DNA of 64,000 nt, taken from Mucilaginibacter myungsuensis (GTDB lineage Bacteria > Bacteroidota > Bacteroidia > Sphingobacteriales > Sphingobacteriaceae). Every line of letters starts with the position of its first letter. Within the stretch, counting starts at the first letter, position 1. Of the stretch, positions 7,801-16,955 are shown piece after piece. The stretch is from contig NZ_JADFFL010000001.1 of NCBI RefSeq assembly GCF_015222005.1, positions 1 to 64,000 on the forward strand, given 5' to 3'. The notes under the pieces are model-generated. The model made no database searches. It saw nothing but the letters and a program-made list of their open reading frames with translations, and was not told where the DNA came from. A program made the position numbers and the translations under genes.

Positions 7801-9045
7801 ATGAATTTTCAACAGCTTTTAGAAGAGGTAAAACAATACGTGCTGGGCTATTTTAACACCCATCACGATGATGACCTGGTCTATCACGATCTTGCGCACA
7901 CTAAGGATGTTGTGGCCATAACCACCCGCATGGCCAATCATTACCAACTGAATGATGAGGATTTTTTCGTCCTGTTATCAGCCGCCTGGTTCCACGATAC
8001 AGGCTATTTTGTTAACCGTGCCGAGCACGAAGATCAGAGCGCTGTGATAGCCGATGACTTTCTGAAAGGCAAGCAAGTACCGCAGGCTATCCTTGATAAG
8101 GTAAAGGGCTGCATCATAGCCACCAAAATGCCACAAAAGCCCGAAGGCTTGCTACAACAGATCATTTGCGATGCCGACCTTTTTCATTTGGGTATGTCTG
8201 ATTTTAAGAGCAAAAGCAAAACCCTGCGTAGAGAGTTTGAGCTTTTTAAACACGCCGATATCGACAAAGACCGCTGGCGCGAAAAGAACATCGAATTATT
8301 GGGCGGTCACCGCTATTTTACAGATTACGCCCAGTTGCAACTGACTGATCAGCAGGAAAAGAATTTGCAGAAATTGAAAGACAAACAAACAGAAACAAAG
8401 CCCGAGAAAGATAGACCGGTATCACCCATATTGATGAAGGATGAGAATGGCGAAGCGGTGTTAAGTGGACCTGTAAAAGATAAAAGCAAAAAGGACCGGC
8501 CAGAGAAAGGCATCGAGACCATGTTCCGTATTACATCGGCCAATAACCAGCGCCTGAGTGATATGGCCGATAGTAAGGCTCATATCCTGATCACCGTAAA
8601 CTCGATCATCCTTTCGGCTATCATTAGTTTGGTGTTGAAGAAGTTGGACGAGAACGCGTTTTTAGCGATCCCAAGCTTTATTTTACTGACCATTAGTTTG
8701 TTATCTATGATATTCTCTATCCTGGCGACACGTCCTTCTATTCCCGAGGGCACGTTCAATCATCAGGATGTGGAGGATAAAACGGTTAACCTGTTATTCT
8801 TCGGTAACTTTTACCGCATGCCGCTGGCTGATTATACCCAAGGGATGATCAAAGTAATGAACGATACCGATTTCCTTTACGGCACGCTTATAAAAGATGT
8901 GTATTCGCAAGGTGTAGTGCTGGGTCGTAAATACCGCTTCCTCAGGGCTGCCTATAACATCTTCATGTTCGGGCTGATCATTGCGGTGGCTGCGTTTATC
9001 ATCTCGTCTATCATTCACAGTAACAACGTAGCTGTTGCCCGTTAA
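7801..9045 (+). CDS. HD phosphohydrolase fused to a Pycsar-effector-like (PycTM/DUF5706) membrane domain
   Basis: 414 aa. Residues 1-180 are an HD-superfamily domain: H29/H33 in YHDLAHT, H65-D66 in WFHDTGYF, H76 in the next helix, and D124/D126 in CDADLFH give the metal-binding set. Residues about 185-238 are a charged Lys/Glu linker. Residues about 240-414 match the PycTM (DUF5706) pattern: TSANNQRLSDMADSKAHILITVNSI leads into membrane helices at about 262-279 and 288-308, then a soluble part, then a last helix at about 384-406. PycTM proteins are known as membrane-damaging effectors of Pycsar anti-phage systems, switched on by cyclic UMP or CMP. HD domains hydrolyse nucleotides or cyclic nucleotides. 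No cyclase gene is nearby, so a defence role is an inference. It is the first gene of an operon with ppk1 (6-nt gap). Confidence 0.8.
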   Translation: MNFQQLLEEVKQYVLGYFNTHHDDDLVYHDLAHTKDVVAITTRMANHYQLNDEDFFVLLSAAWFHDTGYFVNRAEHEDQSAVIADDFLKGKQVPQAILDKVKGCIIATKMPQKPEGLLQQIICDADLFHLGMSDFKSKSKTLRREFELFKHADIDKDRWREKNIELLGGHRYFTDYAQLQLTDQQEKNLQKLKDKQTETKPEKDRPVSPILMKDENGEAVLSGPVKDKSKKDRPEKGIETMFRITSANNQRLSDMADSKAHILITVNSIILSAIISLVLKKLDENAFLAIPSFILLTISLLSMIFSILATRPSIPEGTFNHQDVEDKTVNLLFFGNFYRMPLADYTQGMIKVMNDTDFLYGTLIKDVYSQGVVLGRKYRFLRAAYNIFMFGLIIAVAAFIISSIIHSNNVAVAR

Positions 9046-9051
9046 AAGGTT

Positions 9052-11088
9052 ATGACCGATCATAAATATTTTGACAGGGACCTAAGCTGGCTGTCTTTTA
9101 ATGGCCGTATCCTGCAAGAGGCTGCCCGCGGGGATGTGCCGTTGTTAGAGCGTGTCAATTTCCTGGCGATATTCTCCTCTAATCTGGATGAGTTCTATCG
9201 CGTTCGGATGCCTGTACTTGCCGCGCTTTCCCGCTTAGGGAAACTTAGTGGCCCTGATCCGGATACATTGGTCAGCCAGGCCCGGCAGACCATACAAACA
9301 CAACAGGAACTATATGGCAAGATCGTTCGGGAGCAGGTTATTCCGGGGCTTGCTGCTAATAATGTGCGATTGCTCGTCAACGAGGCCATTCCCGAAGTTA
9401 TCGTCGACGAAGTGGAAGATTATTTCTTCAGTCAGGTGATGGCTTTTTTAAGTCCGGTCGATCTGTCATTCGATAATGATTTCTTTCCTGAGAATAACTC
9501 ACTTTATTTGTTAGTCCTGCTTCGCGAAGGTAGTTCAGAACGGGCAGTGGTGGTGAATATCCCATCTGATAAACTACCCCGCTTTTTTAATGTGGTAAAA
9601 GAGGGTATCACCTACATTGTCTTTATTGATGATGTGATCCGATATAATCTTGATAAGCTATTTAAGACTGAAAAGGTCATCGGTTCCTGGTCATTCAAGA
9701 TCACCCGCGATGCGGAGCTGGATCTGAAAGACGAATATCCCGGCGACCTGTCCGAACAGATCGAAGCACAATTACTCAAGCGAGATTCGGGAATTGCTAC
9801 ACGTTTCCTTTATCAGCCCGGGATGCCTTTGCGCACTTTGCATCTGTTAAGCGATATATGGAACATTGCCGACGATAGCAGAGTAGAAGGTGGCACCTAT
9901 CATAACCTAAAAGACCTTTTTGGTTTGCCGGTAAGTATCCCTGCGTTAAAATACGAGCCGTGGCCGCCCATCATTTATAACCCAACAGATCCAAGGGAAT
10001 CGATATTCGAGCGCATCGAAAAGCATGATCAGCTGATCAATACGCCGTATAGTTCCTACGGTACCATCCTGCGTTTTTTTAACGAGGCCGCTCTGGATGA
10101 AGATGTGACCGAGATCTATGTGACCCTATATCGTGTAGCCAGCGATTCGCGCATCGTTAACGCGCTTATAAACGCCGCTAAGGCCGGTAAAAAAGTGACC
10201 GTATTGGTGGAGCTGAAGGCTCGTTTTGATGAAGCCAACAACCTTAAATGGGCCAAAAAAATGAAGTCGGCCGGGGTGGATGTGATCTACAGTATTACGG
10301 CCCTTAAAGTGCATGCTAAAGTGGCTTTGGTGAAAAAGCGATCGGGCGAGCGCGTTAAATATTACGGCTTGTTGGCCACCGGCAATTTCAATGAGAGTAC
10401 GGCGTCTTTTTATACCGACCATATTTTGATCACCTCCAACGGCGATATCCTGCGCGAGATAGAGTTGCTGTTCATCTTCCTGTCCCGTCGCGAAAAGCCA
10501 AAGTCGGCAGATCTGATCAAGTTTAAGCACTTACTGGTAGCACAGTTCAATTTGCAAACGCGGTTCTTTGAGTTGATCGATAAGGAGATCGCTAATGCCA
10601 AGGCCGGAAAACCCGCGTCGATCAAGATCAAACTTAATAATTTGGAAGAGCGTAAATTGATCGATAAGCTTTACGAAGCATCGCAAGCGGGTGTTAAGAT
10701 AGATATGCTGGTACGGAGTATCTGTTGCTTGCGCCCCGGAATAAAAGGACTGAGCGAAAACATTACTGTCAAACGTATTGTTGACAAATATCTGGAGCAT
10801 GGGCGGATGTTCATATTCCATAACGGTGGACAGCCGGAGGTTTACATGGGATCGGCAGATTGGATGAACAGAAATGTTTATCGCCGGATAGAGGTTTGCT
10901 TCCCTGTTTATGATGAGCCGATCAAGCACGAACTGATAGACATCATGAACCTTCAGCTACAGGATAACGTACAAGCCGTATGGTTGAATGAGCAGATAGA
11001 GAATGTCCCGGTAGACAAGACCGCACCCCTCGTCCATTCGCAAAAAGATATTTATACCTATTTAAAAGAAAAGAAACTACCGTTATGA
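9052..11088 (+). CDS. ppk1: Polyphosphate kinase 1
   Basis: 678 aa, normal length for the family. It begins with the classic N-terminal helical domain (YFDRDLSWLSFNGRILQEA ... SNLDEFYRVRMP). The two phospholipase-D-like catalytic domains carry H421 in LKVHAKVALV, the histidine that is phosphorylated, and H583 in LEHGRMFIFHN, the second conserved histidine; GSADWMNRN follows. The enzyme is cytoplasmic or membrane-associated and reversibly moves the terminal phosphate of ATP onto inorganic polyphosphate, a stress and phosphate store. It lies between the HD-PycTM gene (6-nt gap) and the lipoprotein at 11085 (4-nt ATGA overlap), so it is translationally coupled to the latter. The counter-enzyme ppx is not in the operon but at 51476-52411. 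Confidence 0.96.
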   Translation: MTDHKYFDRDLSWLSFNGRILQEAARGDVPLLERVNFLAIFSSNLDEFYRVRMPVLAALSRLGKLSGPDPDTLVSQARQTIQTQQELYGKIVREQVIPGLAANNVRLLVNEAIPEVIVDEVEDYFFSQVMAFLSPVDLSFDNDFFPENNSLYLLVLLREGSSERAVVVNIPSDKLPRFFNVVKEGITYIVFIDDVIRYNLDKLFKTEKVIGSWSFKITRDAELDLKDEYPGDLSEQIEAQLLKRDSGIATRFLYQPGMPLRTLHLLSDIWNIADDSRVEGGTYHNLKDLFGLPVSIPALKYEPWPPIIYNPTDPRESIFERIEKHDQLINTPYSSYGTILRFFNEAALDEDVTEIYVTLYRVASDSRIVNALINAAKAGKKVTVLVELKARFDEANNLKWAKKMKSAGVDVIYSITALKVHAKVALVKKRSGERVKYYGLLATGNFNESTASFYTDHILITSNGDILREIELLFIFLSRREKPKSADLIKFKHLLVAQFNLQTRFFELIDKEIANAKAGKPASIKIKLNNLEERKLIDKLYEASQAGVKIDMLVRSICCLRPGIKGLSENITVKRIVDKYLEHGRMFIFHNGGQPEVYMGSADWMNRNVYRRIEVCFPVYDEPIKHELIDIMNLQLQDNVQAVWLNEQIENVPVDKTAPLVHSQKDIYTYLKEKKLPL

Positions 11089-11945
11089 AGATCTCAAGTC
11101 GCCTGTCCATATTCACCCTTTCGCTGTTCAGCTTCGCTGGCATATCTTGCGAGGACAGCCGGCCATTTAAAAGTCCAACCGGCTACGATCTTACCAAGCC
11201 CGTAAAATATAATATGCCTGAACGCCTGACGGAGATATCAGGTATCGCCTTCCAAAACGGTAAGGATGATCTGCTCTATGCCGAAGAGGACGAAACAGGC
11301 CGTGTATATTACTTTAAGCTTGGCGAGAAAGACATCCAACATACCGAATTTGGCAAGGACGGAGATTATGAGGACATCGCTGTCTTGAACAGTAAGTTGA
11401 TCATGATGCGGAGCGATGCTACTTTCTTTGTCTTCCCGCTTGATCAGGTGAAATTGCCCAAGGTTGACAGCGTGACCAAGATAGATAAAGCGTTACCTAA
11501 AGGCGAGTATGAAGGCATGTACGCGGATGCGAAGACCAATAGGGTCTACGTGCTTTGCAAAAGCTGCTCGGCAGATAAGCACAACAAAACTACCAGTGGC
11601 TACATCATGGCCCTGACCCCAGATGGCGGCCTGCAACAGACGGGCGAATTTAGCATCGATATTAAACAGATCACCGATATAACGGGACAAAAGAAACTTA
11701 CTTTCCGCCCATCAGCAATTACCAAAAACAATAAGACGGGAGAATGGTTCATACTTTCGTCTGTGAACAAAGCACTGGTGATCGCAGATGAGAACTGGAA
11801 GGTAAAAGGGGTTTACGTATTAGATCCGTCGTTGTTTAACCAGCCCGAGGGCATGGCATTTGATAGCGCGCAAAACCTATATATATCTAACGAAGGGGAT
11901 GAAATAACACCAGGTAATGTATTGAAATTCAATTATCAAAAATAA
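11085..11945 (+). CDS. SdiA-regulated-like (YjiK family) lipoprotein
   Basis: 286 aa. The N-terminus is a lipoprotein signal with GISC as lipobox (Cys near residue 22). The mature part is a beta-propeller of the SdiA-regulated/YjiK type: LTEISGIAF, YAEEDETGRVYYF, DYEDIAVL, YEGMYADAKTNRVYVLCK, FRPSAITKNNKTGEWFILSS and NQPEGMAFDSAQNLYISNEGD are its repeated blades. In this family GD-YEDIA and PEGM-F form the top-face loops, and binding of phytase-like phosphorylated or metal ligands has been suggested; that is not shown here. It overlaps ppk1 by 4 nt and is 3 nt before the barrel gene, so it very probably works in the envelope with that protein. Confidence 0.8.
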   Translation: MKISSRLSIFTLSLFSFAGISCEDSRPFKSPTGYDLTKPVKYNMPERLTEISGIAFQNGKDDLLYAEEDETGRVYYFKLGEKDIQHTEFGKDGDYEDIAVLNSKLIMMRSDATFFVFPLDQVKLPKVDSVTKIDKALPKGEYEGMYADAKTNRVYVLCKSCSADKHNKTTSGYIMALTPDGGLQQTGEFSIDIKQITDITGQKKLTFRPSAITKNNKTGEWFILSSVNKALVIADENWKVKGVYVLDPSLFNQPEGMAFDSAQNLYISNEGDEITPGNVLKFNYQK

Positions 11946-11948
11946 TAA

Positions 11949-14543
11949 ATGGCGTTTTCGTCTCTGTACGGTCACCTAACCCGCATCGCTTTTGTCGCGT
12001 TAAGTTTATCATTCCCAGATCCGGGGTTCTCACAAACACGTTCATCTACTGCCGATAGTATTACCATCGCTGTTGAACCTATTTATGATAAGGCATCGAA
12101 GGCACACCGTATAGTATTTGGTGAGGGGTACCGCAAACTGTGGTCAACCCCGGTAAAAATGCGCATCCTTAATATCAAGAAGGAAAAAGGCGGATTAAAG
12201 ATTACTCAATTAGGCGGAGGGCAACAAACCAAATCCCTTAGGTTAGAAGACCCGACCGGGCAGGAGTGGGTGATCCGTACCATCCAAAAATATCCTGATA
12301 AAGCGTTGCCGCCAACATTGCGCAAAACTATCGCGGCAGATATCATTCAGGACCAGGTAGTGGCCGAGCACCCTTTCTCGGCGGTGGTCGTTCCGCCATT
12401 GGCCGAGGCTTTAGGTATCCCGCATGCCAACCCCGAGATAGTTTACGTACCTGATGATCCAGCTTTTGGCGAGTATCAAAAGAACTTTGCTAACCAGGTC
12501 TTCCTGTTCGAGGAACGTGAACCGCTGGACGCTAAAAAGACCGATAACACCGATAAGCTGCGCGAGAAGTTGATGGAGGATAACGATAACCGCCTTGATC
12601 AAAAAATGTATCTCCGTGCTCGTTTGTTGGATATGGTGGTGGGCGATTGGGATCGCCACTCTGACCAATGGCGCTGGGAGAAGACCAAAGACGACACCGG
12701 CGCTATCTATAAACCCGTACCGCGTGACCGAGACCAGGTGTTTTACACAACTTCTGGTATTGTGCCGTGGCTGGTATCGCATCATTTGTTGATGTCCAAA
12801 TTTCAGAGTTATGAAAGCCATATCCGCTCGGTAACCAAGTGGAATTTCAACGCCCGCTACATCGACCGAGAATTTATGACACGGTTGGATGAGCAGGACT
12901 GGCGTGAAGCTATCCAAGAGGTACAGAATAAGCTGTCGGATGGATTGATCACCCGGTCGATGAAGCGTATGCCTGATACTATCTATAAGATGTGCGGCAA
13001 CGACCTGATCAAAAAAATGAAGTCGCGCCGGGATGAGTTGATGACGACCGGTATTGAATACTATCGCTTTTTAGCTAAAGTGGTGGAGATAGTAGGTACT
13101 GACAAGCACGAATTTATCGACATTACTAACGAAGCCAACGGCAAACTTACCGTCACCATTAATAAGCAAAAAAAGGACGGAGAAAAGGAGCAGGTCATCT
13201 ACAAACGGACCTTCATCCCCGAAATAACTAACGAGATACGCATTTACGGCATGGGCGGCGAGGACGACTTTAAGGTGCATGGCCGCACCCAACCGGGGAT
13301 AACTGTGCGCATGATAGGCGGTAATGATGAGGATAAGTTTAAAATAGACAGCAACATCACCGGCAAGAACAATCTGTATGTTTACGACCGATCGGACGAG
13401 AAAAACAAGCTTCCAAAATATGGTAATGCCCATATACGTACCTCAACCGATACGATAGTGAACAACTATAACCGTAAAAGTTATGTGTACGATTTCTTTC
13501 AACCGCTGATATTGGGAAGTTACAACCGCGATTACGGTGTACAGTTCCTCGGTAAATTTATTTGGCAAAAGCAGGGCTTCCGTAAAGAGCCTTACGCTTC
13601 TCAACAAAGCGTGACTTTAAATTATGGATTTGGTGCCCACGCTTTATTGGTAGCCTATAATGGCGAATTTATTAAAGCGATAAGAAAGAACGACCTGTTA
13701 GTGAATGTCACCAGTATGGGTCCTAATTACACTACTTTCTTTTTTGGTGTCGGTAACAACAGCCAGTTCGTTAACTCCGGCACTATGAAAAGTCGTTACT
13801 ATCGTAACGTGTATAATTATATGTCGACGGATATCCGCTTGCGTCGGGCCATTAATGATTGGACGGTGACTGCCGGTATTGCCGGAGCATACTATAATGC
13901 AGATAGCGACGATAACGCTAACCGTTACCTGAATATTTATGATCAGCAGCATCCAGATCAGGATGTTTTTCATGGGCAGGGGATAGTCGGCTTGGTCAGT
14001 TCTACTACGCTTGATACCCGTAATAAAAGTATCGTCCCGACCAGGGGGATCAGGTGGCATACATCGTTAACAGCCATGAAGAGCTTGGATAACGACGCTC
14101 GCAGCTACGGACAACTACAGACCGAGTTAAGTTTTTTTATCCGCCCCACCGGTGACTCTACATTTGTAATTGCCAATAGGATAGGAGGTGGCACAACCAT
14201 TGGCAGCGCCGCTTACTTTCAGCAATTAAAACTGGGCGGCAACCAAAACCTGCGTGGTTATTACAGCTGGCGCTTTACCGGCAAAACGATGGCCTTTAAT
14301 AATCTTGAGTTAAGGATGAAGATCGCCGATGTAAGGTCCTACTTGTTGCCGGGTACTATCGGATTGATCGGCTTTAACGATATTGGCCGCGTGTGGTCAC
14401 CGGGCGAGGCATCAGACAAACTTCACGTTGGTTACGGCGGCGGCTTTTTCTTTTTACCGGGCCAGTTGGTGTTAGTACAGGGACTTGTTGGGTTCTCTAA
14501 CGAAGGTGTCTATCCTTACGTATCAGCAGGGTTCAGGTTTTGA
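11949..14543 (+). CDS. Omp85/BamA-type outer-membrane barrel with an N-terminal kinase-like region
   Basis: 864 aa. The N-terminus (about 1-29) is an export signal. Residues about 85-340 do not look like POTRA domains. They contain EWVIRTIQK (K114), an aspartate-rich segment, then LLDMVVGDWDRHSDQW (D233, D235, H237, D239) and PRDRDQVF (D260, D262), an order like the ATP-binding Lys, catalytic DRH loop and metal-binding Asp of HipA/Fam20/PI4K/CotH-type kinases. Residues about 425-500 hold glycine/aspartate turns (GMGGEDDFKVHG, IGGNDEDKFKID) of a beta-roll kind. Residues about 510-864 form a surface-antigen barrel: DTRNKSIVPTRG, the LRGY motif of Omp85 proteins, and a last strand ending in AGFRF. 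It is the last gene of the ppk1 operon (3-nt gap). The barrel call is firm; the kinase call is inference. Confidence 0.8.
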   Translation: MAFSSLYGHLTRIAFVALSLSFPDPGFSQTRSSTADSITIAVEPIYDKASKAHRIVFGEGYRKLWSTPVKMRILNIKKEKGGLKITQLGGGQQTKSLRLEDPTGQEWVIRTIQKYPDKALPPTLRKTIAADIIQDQVVAEHPFSAVVVPPLAEALGIPHANPEIVYVPDDPAFGEYQKNFANQVFLFEEREPLDAKKTDNTDKLREKLMEDNDNRLDQKMYLRARLLDMVVGDWDRHSDQWRWEKTKDDTGAIYKPVPRDRDQVFYTTSGIVPWLVSHHLLMSKFQSYESHIRSVTKWNFNARYIDREFMTRLDEQDWREAIQEVQNKLSDGLITRSMKRMPDTIYKMCGNDLIKKMKSRRDELMTTGIEYYRFLAKVVEIVGTDKHEFIDITNEANGKLTVTINKQKKDGEKEQVIYKRTFIPEITNEIRIYGMGGEDDFKVHGRTQPGITVRMIGGNDEDKFKIDSNITGKNNLYVYDRSDEKNKLPKYGNAHIRTSTDTIVNNYNRKSYVYDFFQPLILGSYNRDYGVQFLGKFIWQKQGFRKEPYASQQSVTLNYGFGAHALLVAYNGEFIKAIRKNDLLVNVTSMGPNYTTFFFGVGNNSQFVNSGTMKSRYYRNVYNYMSTDIRLRRAINDWTVTAGIAGAYYNADSDDNANRYLNIYDQQHPDQDVFHGQGIVGLVSSTTLDTRNKSIVPTRGIRWHTSLTAMKSLDNDARSYGQLQTELSFFIRPTGDSTFVIANRIGGGTTIGSAAYFQQLKLGGNQNLRGYYSWRFTGKTMAFNNLELRMKIADVRSYLLPGTIGLIGFNDIGRVWSPGEASDKLHVGYGGGFFFLPGQLVLVQGLVGFSNEGVYPYVSAGFRF

Positions 14544-16901
14544 TCACTTGTATAGTTCCTGGTAGTTAAAGTTGCGCAACCATTCCAGGTTGTGTTCTGC
14601 CTGTACAGTTAAACGTAACGCTTTTAAACCCGAAACTCCTTGCAGATCTTCTACTTCAAAATTTTCTACCAGGTTACCGATCACACCTTGCCTTTGCAGG
14701 ATATTTATATAATGTGAGTATTCTGCTTCTTCTTCGGTCTTAGAATAGATGATAGTGATCTTGCCCGGCTGAGTTATCCGCTCATTTGTGCCTAAAACGC
14801 GCGATTTATCTATCCGCTTTTTGATCACCTCATAACGCACATTATAAGCGCCATCAATATCAAAATGTTTTTCGTCCATTCTGAAACGAATGGATATAGG
14901 ATTGCTAAATACCAATATCAGTGACGTAACATCCAGCGGAAAAGGTAGCGTTTGTTTTAGGTGGTGATGCTCTATCGACATTTCGGCAATGACCATTAAC
15001 TGCCATAAACGTAGCCGCCTTAGGTCTTTCTCTGCAAAGTTCAATTTGGGCGCTATAGTTGCGCCGATGTATAAGTTATGCTCAACGCCGTCTGTTTTAA
15101 AGCGCTCAAAGTAATGCGGAAAATATTTTTGAGCTTCATCCTGGCGTTTATCCATAATAACAGCCAACTTCTCGTTGATCAGCGACAGCGTTTTTTCATA
15201 GCTCCGCCTGTTCAAATGAAACTCGCCCGTCACTTCATCTATCTGCTCAAAGTAATGCGCTATCTCCTCTTGCAGATTTACAGAATATCCTGATTCATGG
15301 CGTAACAAAGGATAGATCCACGTAGCAAGGTAATTTTTGACAGATTGTTCCGAATCCGCTTTGATATTCTCCGTAAGGTCTTCTACAAAACCTTGCAGAT
15401 CATTCAGGTGCTGCTCTATCAAAAATACCGAAGTGTATTGTTCCACTTGCTTCAACAGATACACTAATTGGTTCAATTGACCTGTCAGGTCGGTGATCAC
15501 GCTTTTGTTACGCGTGATAGACGAATCCTTAATATCAACCTGACCGTACAACGGGTAAACATCTTTAAAAACGATCTCTTTTAAAGTGTAGTTTATCCCT
15601 GCGCTTGTCTTTTGGATATAATTCTGCGCCTCGCGTTGAAATTTCCAGTCGACGCTTGGGTGCAGCGTGGTATAGTAATTTTGGATGACCGCAGCGATCT
15701 TGTTTTGTATATCGGTAAGCTTACGATCTATGCTGTCCACAATGTACGGCATAGCCACTTCTAACTTGTGCGCGTTCACACTATTGAACTCTTTAGCCCG
15801 GTGCGATACCAGCTCCAATATTCCCAATAATTGATCATTCTTGATCACTGGGGCAAGAATAGCACTCTTGATGCCTTGCTGCTGTAACTGCTGCCCGAGG
15901 CAACTGTCGGGGTTTTTTAAAGTAAAATCATCCACATCAGCTATCGCGAAGTACGAGCCGCGTTTGATGATCTTATTGAACGATTTAGAGCATAATGCCT
16001 CGTCACATTCCTGATCCGGTTTGCCGCTCATCATATAACTTTTGGTCTTTTGCCCAAAAACTTTACTCGAGAACCGACCTTCTTCCTGATCGTACGATGT
16101 AAAGCCGATATCGATATCAGTGACTTTGAATATCGATTTAAATATCGAACTCATGCTGTCCTGCAGATCGGGTGCGTTATCAGTACCCAACAAGCTGCTT
16201 TTTAATGATGATACCGCGTTCTCTACCGTCACATCTACTAATGACATGAGCGAGAACCCCTTCAATATCCATGCACCCGAGGGGAAGGTCTTTTTCCAAA
16301 GTGCAAGATCATCGTAGTTGTTCATCAACTTATTCAGATCTTTTTGTGTTAGTATGGGGGCATTTTCCGTCGCGACTATCTCTACAAAATCGGCATTATA
16401 CAGGATGCGGTAATGTTTCATGATGCCACGGGCATCAGGTATATCGGCAAAAAGCGGTTTGCTAAAATTAAGTTGCGTGCCGTAAAATTCGTTAAGGATG
16501 ATGCAGCAGCTGGCGATATAAAATTGATGCTCATCAAAATCCCGGATATTCAGGTCGAATTCTTTCCCCGCAGCATCAAGAATGCTTTTAAAGCGCCGGG
16601 TATGATTAAAGTTAATATTAAGAAATGGCAGCGATACCGCTTTGATCTCGTTATCGGTCAAGATCGCTGGGAAGATCTCGGCAAGCAGATGCGATATTAC
16701 TTCAGCATCCTGCTCTATTTGTTCGGCACTAACAAAGCCGTCGCGCAGTTCGGGGTAGGGGCTAATTTCTTTTAAGATCGACTTGGCGCGTTCGGCCTCG
16801 TATCCCGTGGCATTAGCGGCAATATCTTCGTATCTCTCAATGATCTTATGAAAGGACAGCTCGATCTTGAAGGGATTGTCTAAAAACTGCGGAATAAGCA
16901 T
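14544..16901 (-). CDS. Large GAF-domain protein of unknown function
   Basis: 785 aa, cytoplasmic, no signal peptide or membrane span. Residues about 225-395 match a GAF sensor domain (SMSSIFKSIFKVTDIDIGF ... KSAILAPVIKNDQLLGILELVS ... AMPYIVDSIDRKL). The 200 residues before it and the roughly 390 after it are mainly helical and not recognised; there is no kinase, GGDEF, HTH or phosphatase motif, so the output is unknown. The C-terminal part (about 600-785) contains FPLDVTSLILVFSNP and ITQPGKITIIY, possibly an alpha/beta domain. Its stop codon directly abuts that of the barrel gene (TGA|TCA, no spacer). It may be the last gene of a unit with the OsmC gene 54 nt upstream. Confidence 0.65.
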   Translation of the reverse strand: MLIPQFLDNPFKIELSFHKIIERYEDIAANATGYEAERAKSILKEISPYPELRDGFVSAEQIEQDAEVISHLLAEIFPAILTDNEIKAVSLPFLNINFNHTRRFKSILDAAGKEFDLNIRDFDEHQFYIASCCIILNEFYGTQLNFSKPLFADIPDARGIMKHYRILYNADFVEIVATENAPILTQKDLNKLMNNYDDLALWKKTFPSGAWILKGFSLMSLVDVTVENAVSSLKSSLLGTDNAPDLQDSMSSIFKSIFKVTDIDIGFTSYDQEEGRFSSKVFGQKTKSYMMSGKPDQECDEALCSKSFNKIIKRGSYFAIADVDDFTLKNPDSCLGQQLQQQGIKSAILAPVIKNDQLLGILELVSHRAKEFNSVNAHKLEVAMPYIVDSIDRKLTDIQNKIAAVIQNYYTTLHPSVDWKFQREAQNYIQKTSAGINYTLKEIVFKDVYPLYGQVDIKDSSITRNKSVITDLTGQLNQLVYLLKQVEQYTSVFLIEQHLNDLQGFVEDLTENIKADSEQSVKNYLATWIYPLLRHESGYSVNLQEEIAHYFEQIDEVTGEFHLNRRSYEKTLSLINEKLAVIMDKRQDEAQKYFPHYFERFKTDGVEHNLYIGATIAPKLNFAEKDLRRLRLWQLMVIAEMSIEHHHLKQTLPFPLDVTSLILVFSNPISIRFRMDEKHFDIDGAYNVRYEVIKKRIDKSRVLGTNERITQPGKITIIYSKTEEEAEYSHYINILQRQGVIGNLVENFEVEDLQGVSGLKALRLTVQAEHNLEWLRNFNYQELYK

Positions 16902-16955
16902 TAATGGTAAACGTTAAGCAACACTAAGTAACCATAAATATCGTACCATAAATGC

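Noticed and set aside
7801..14543. A complete Pycsar defence system.
   Set aside because: No PycC-type nucleotidyl cyclase gene is present anywhere in the window; only the effector-like domain is seen. A full Pycsar call is not supported.
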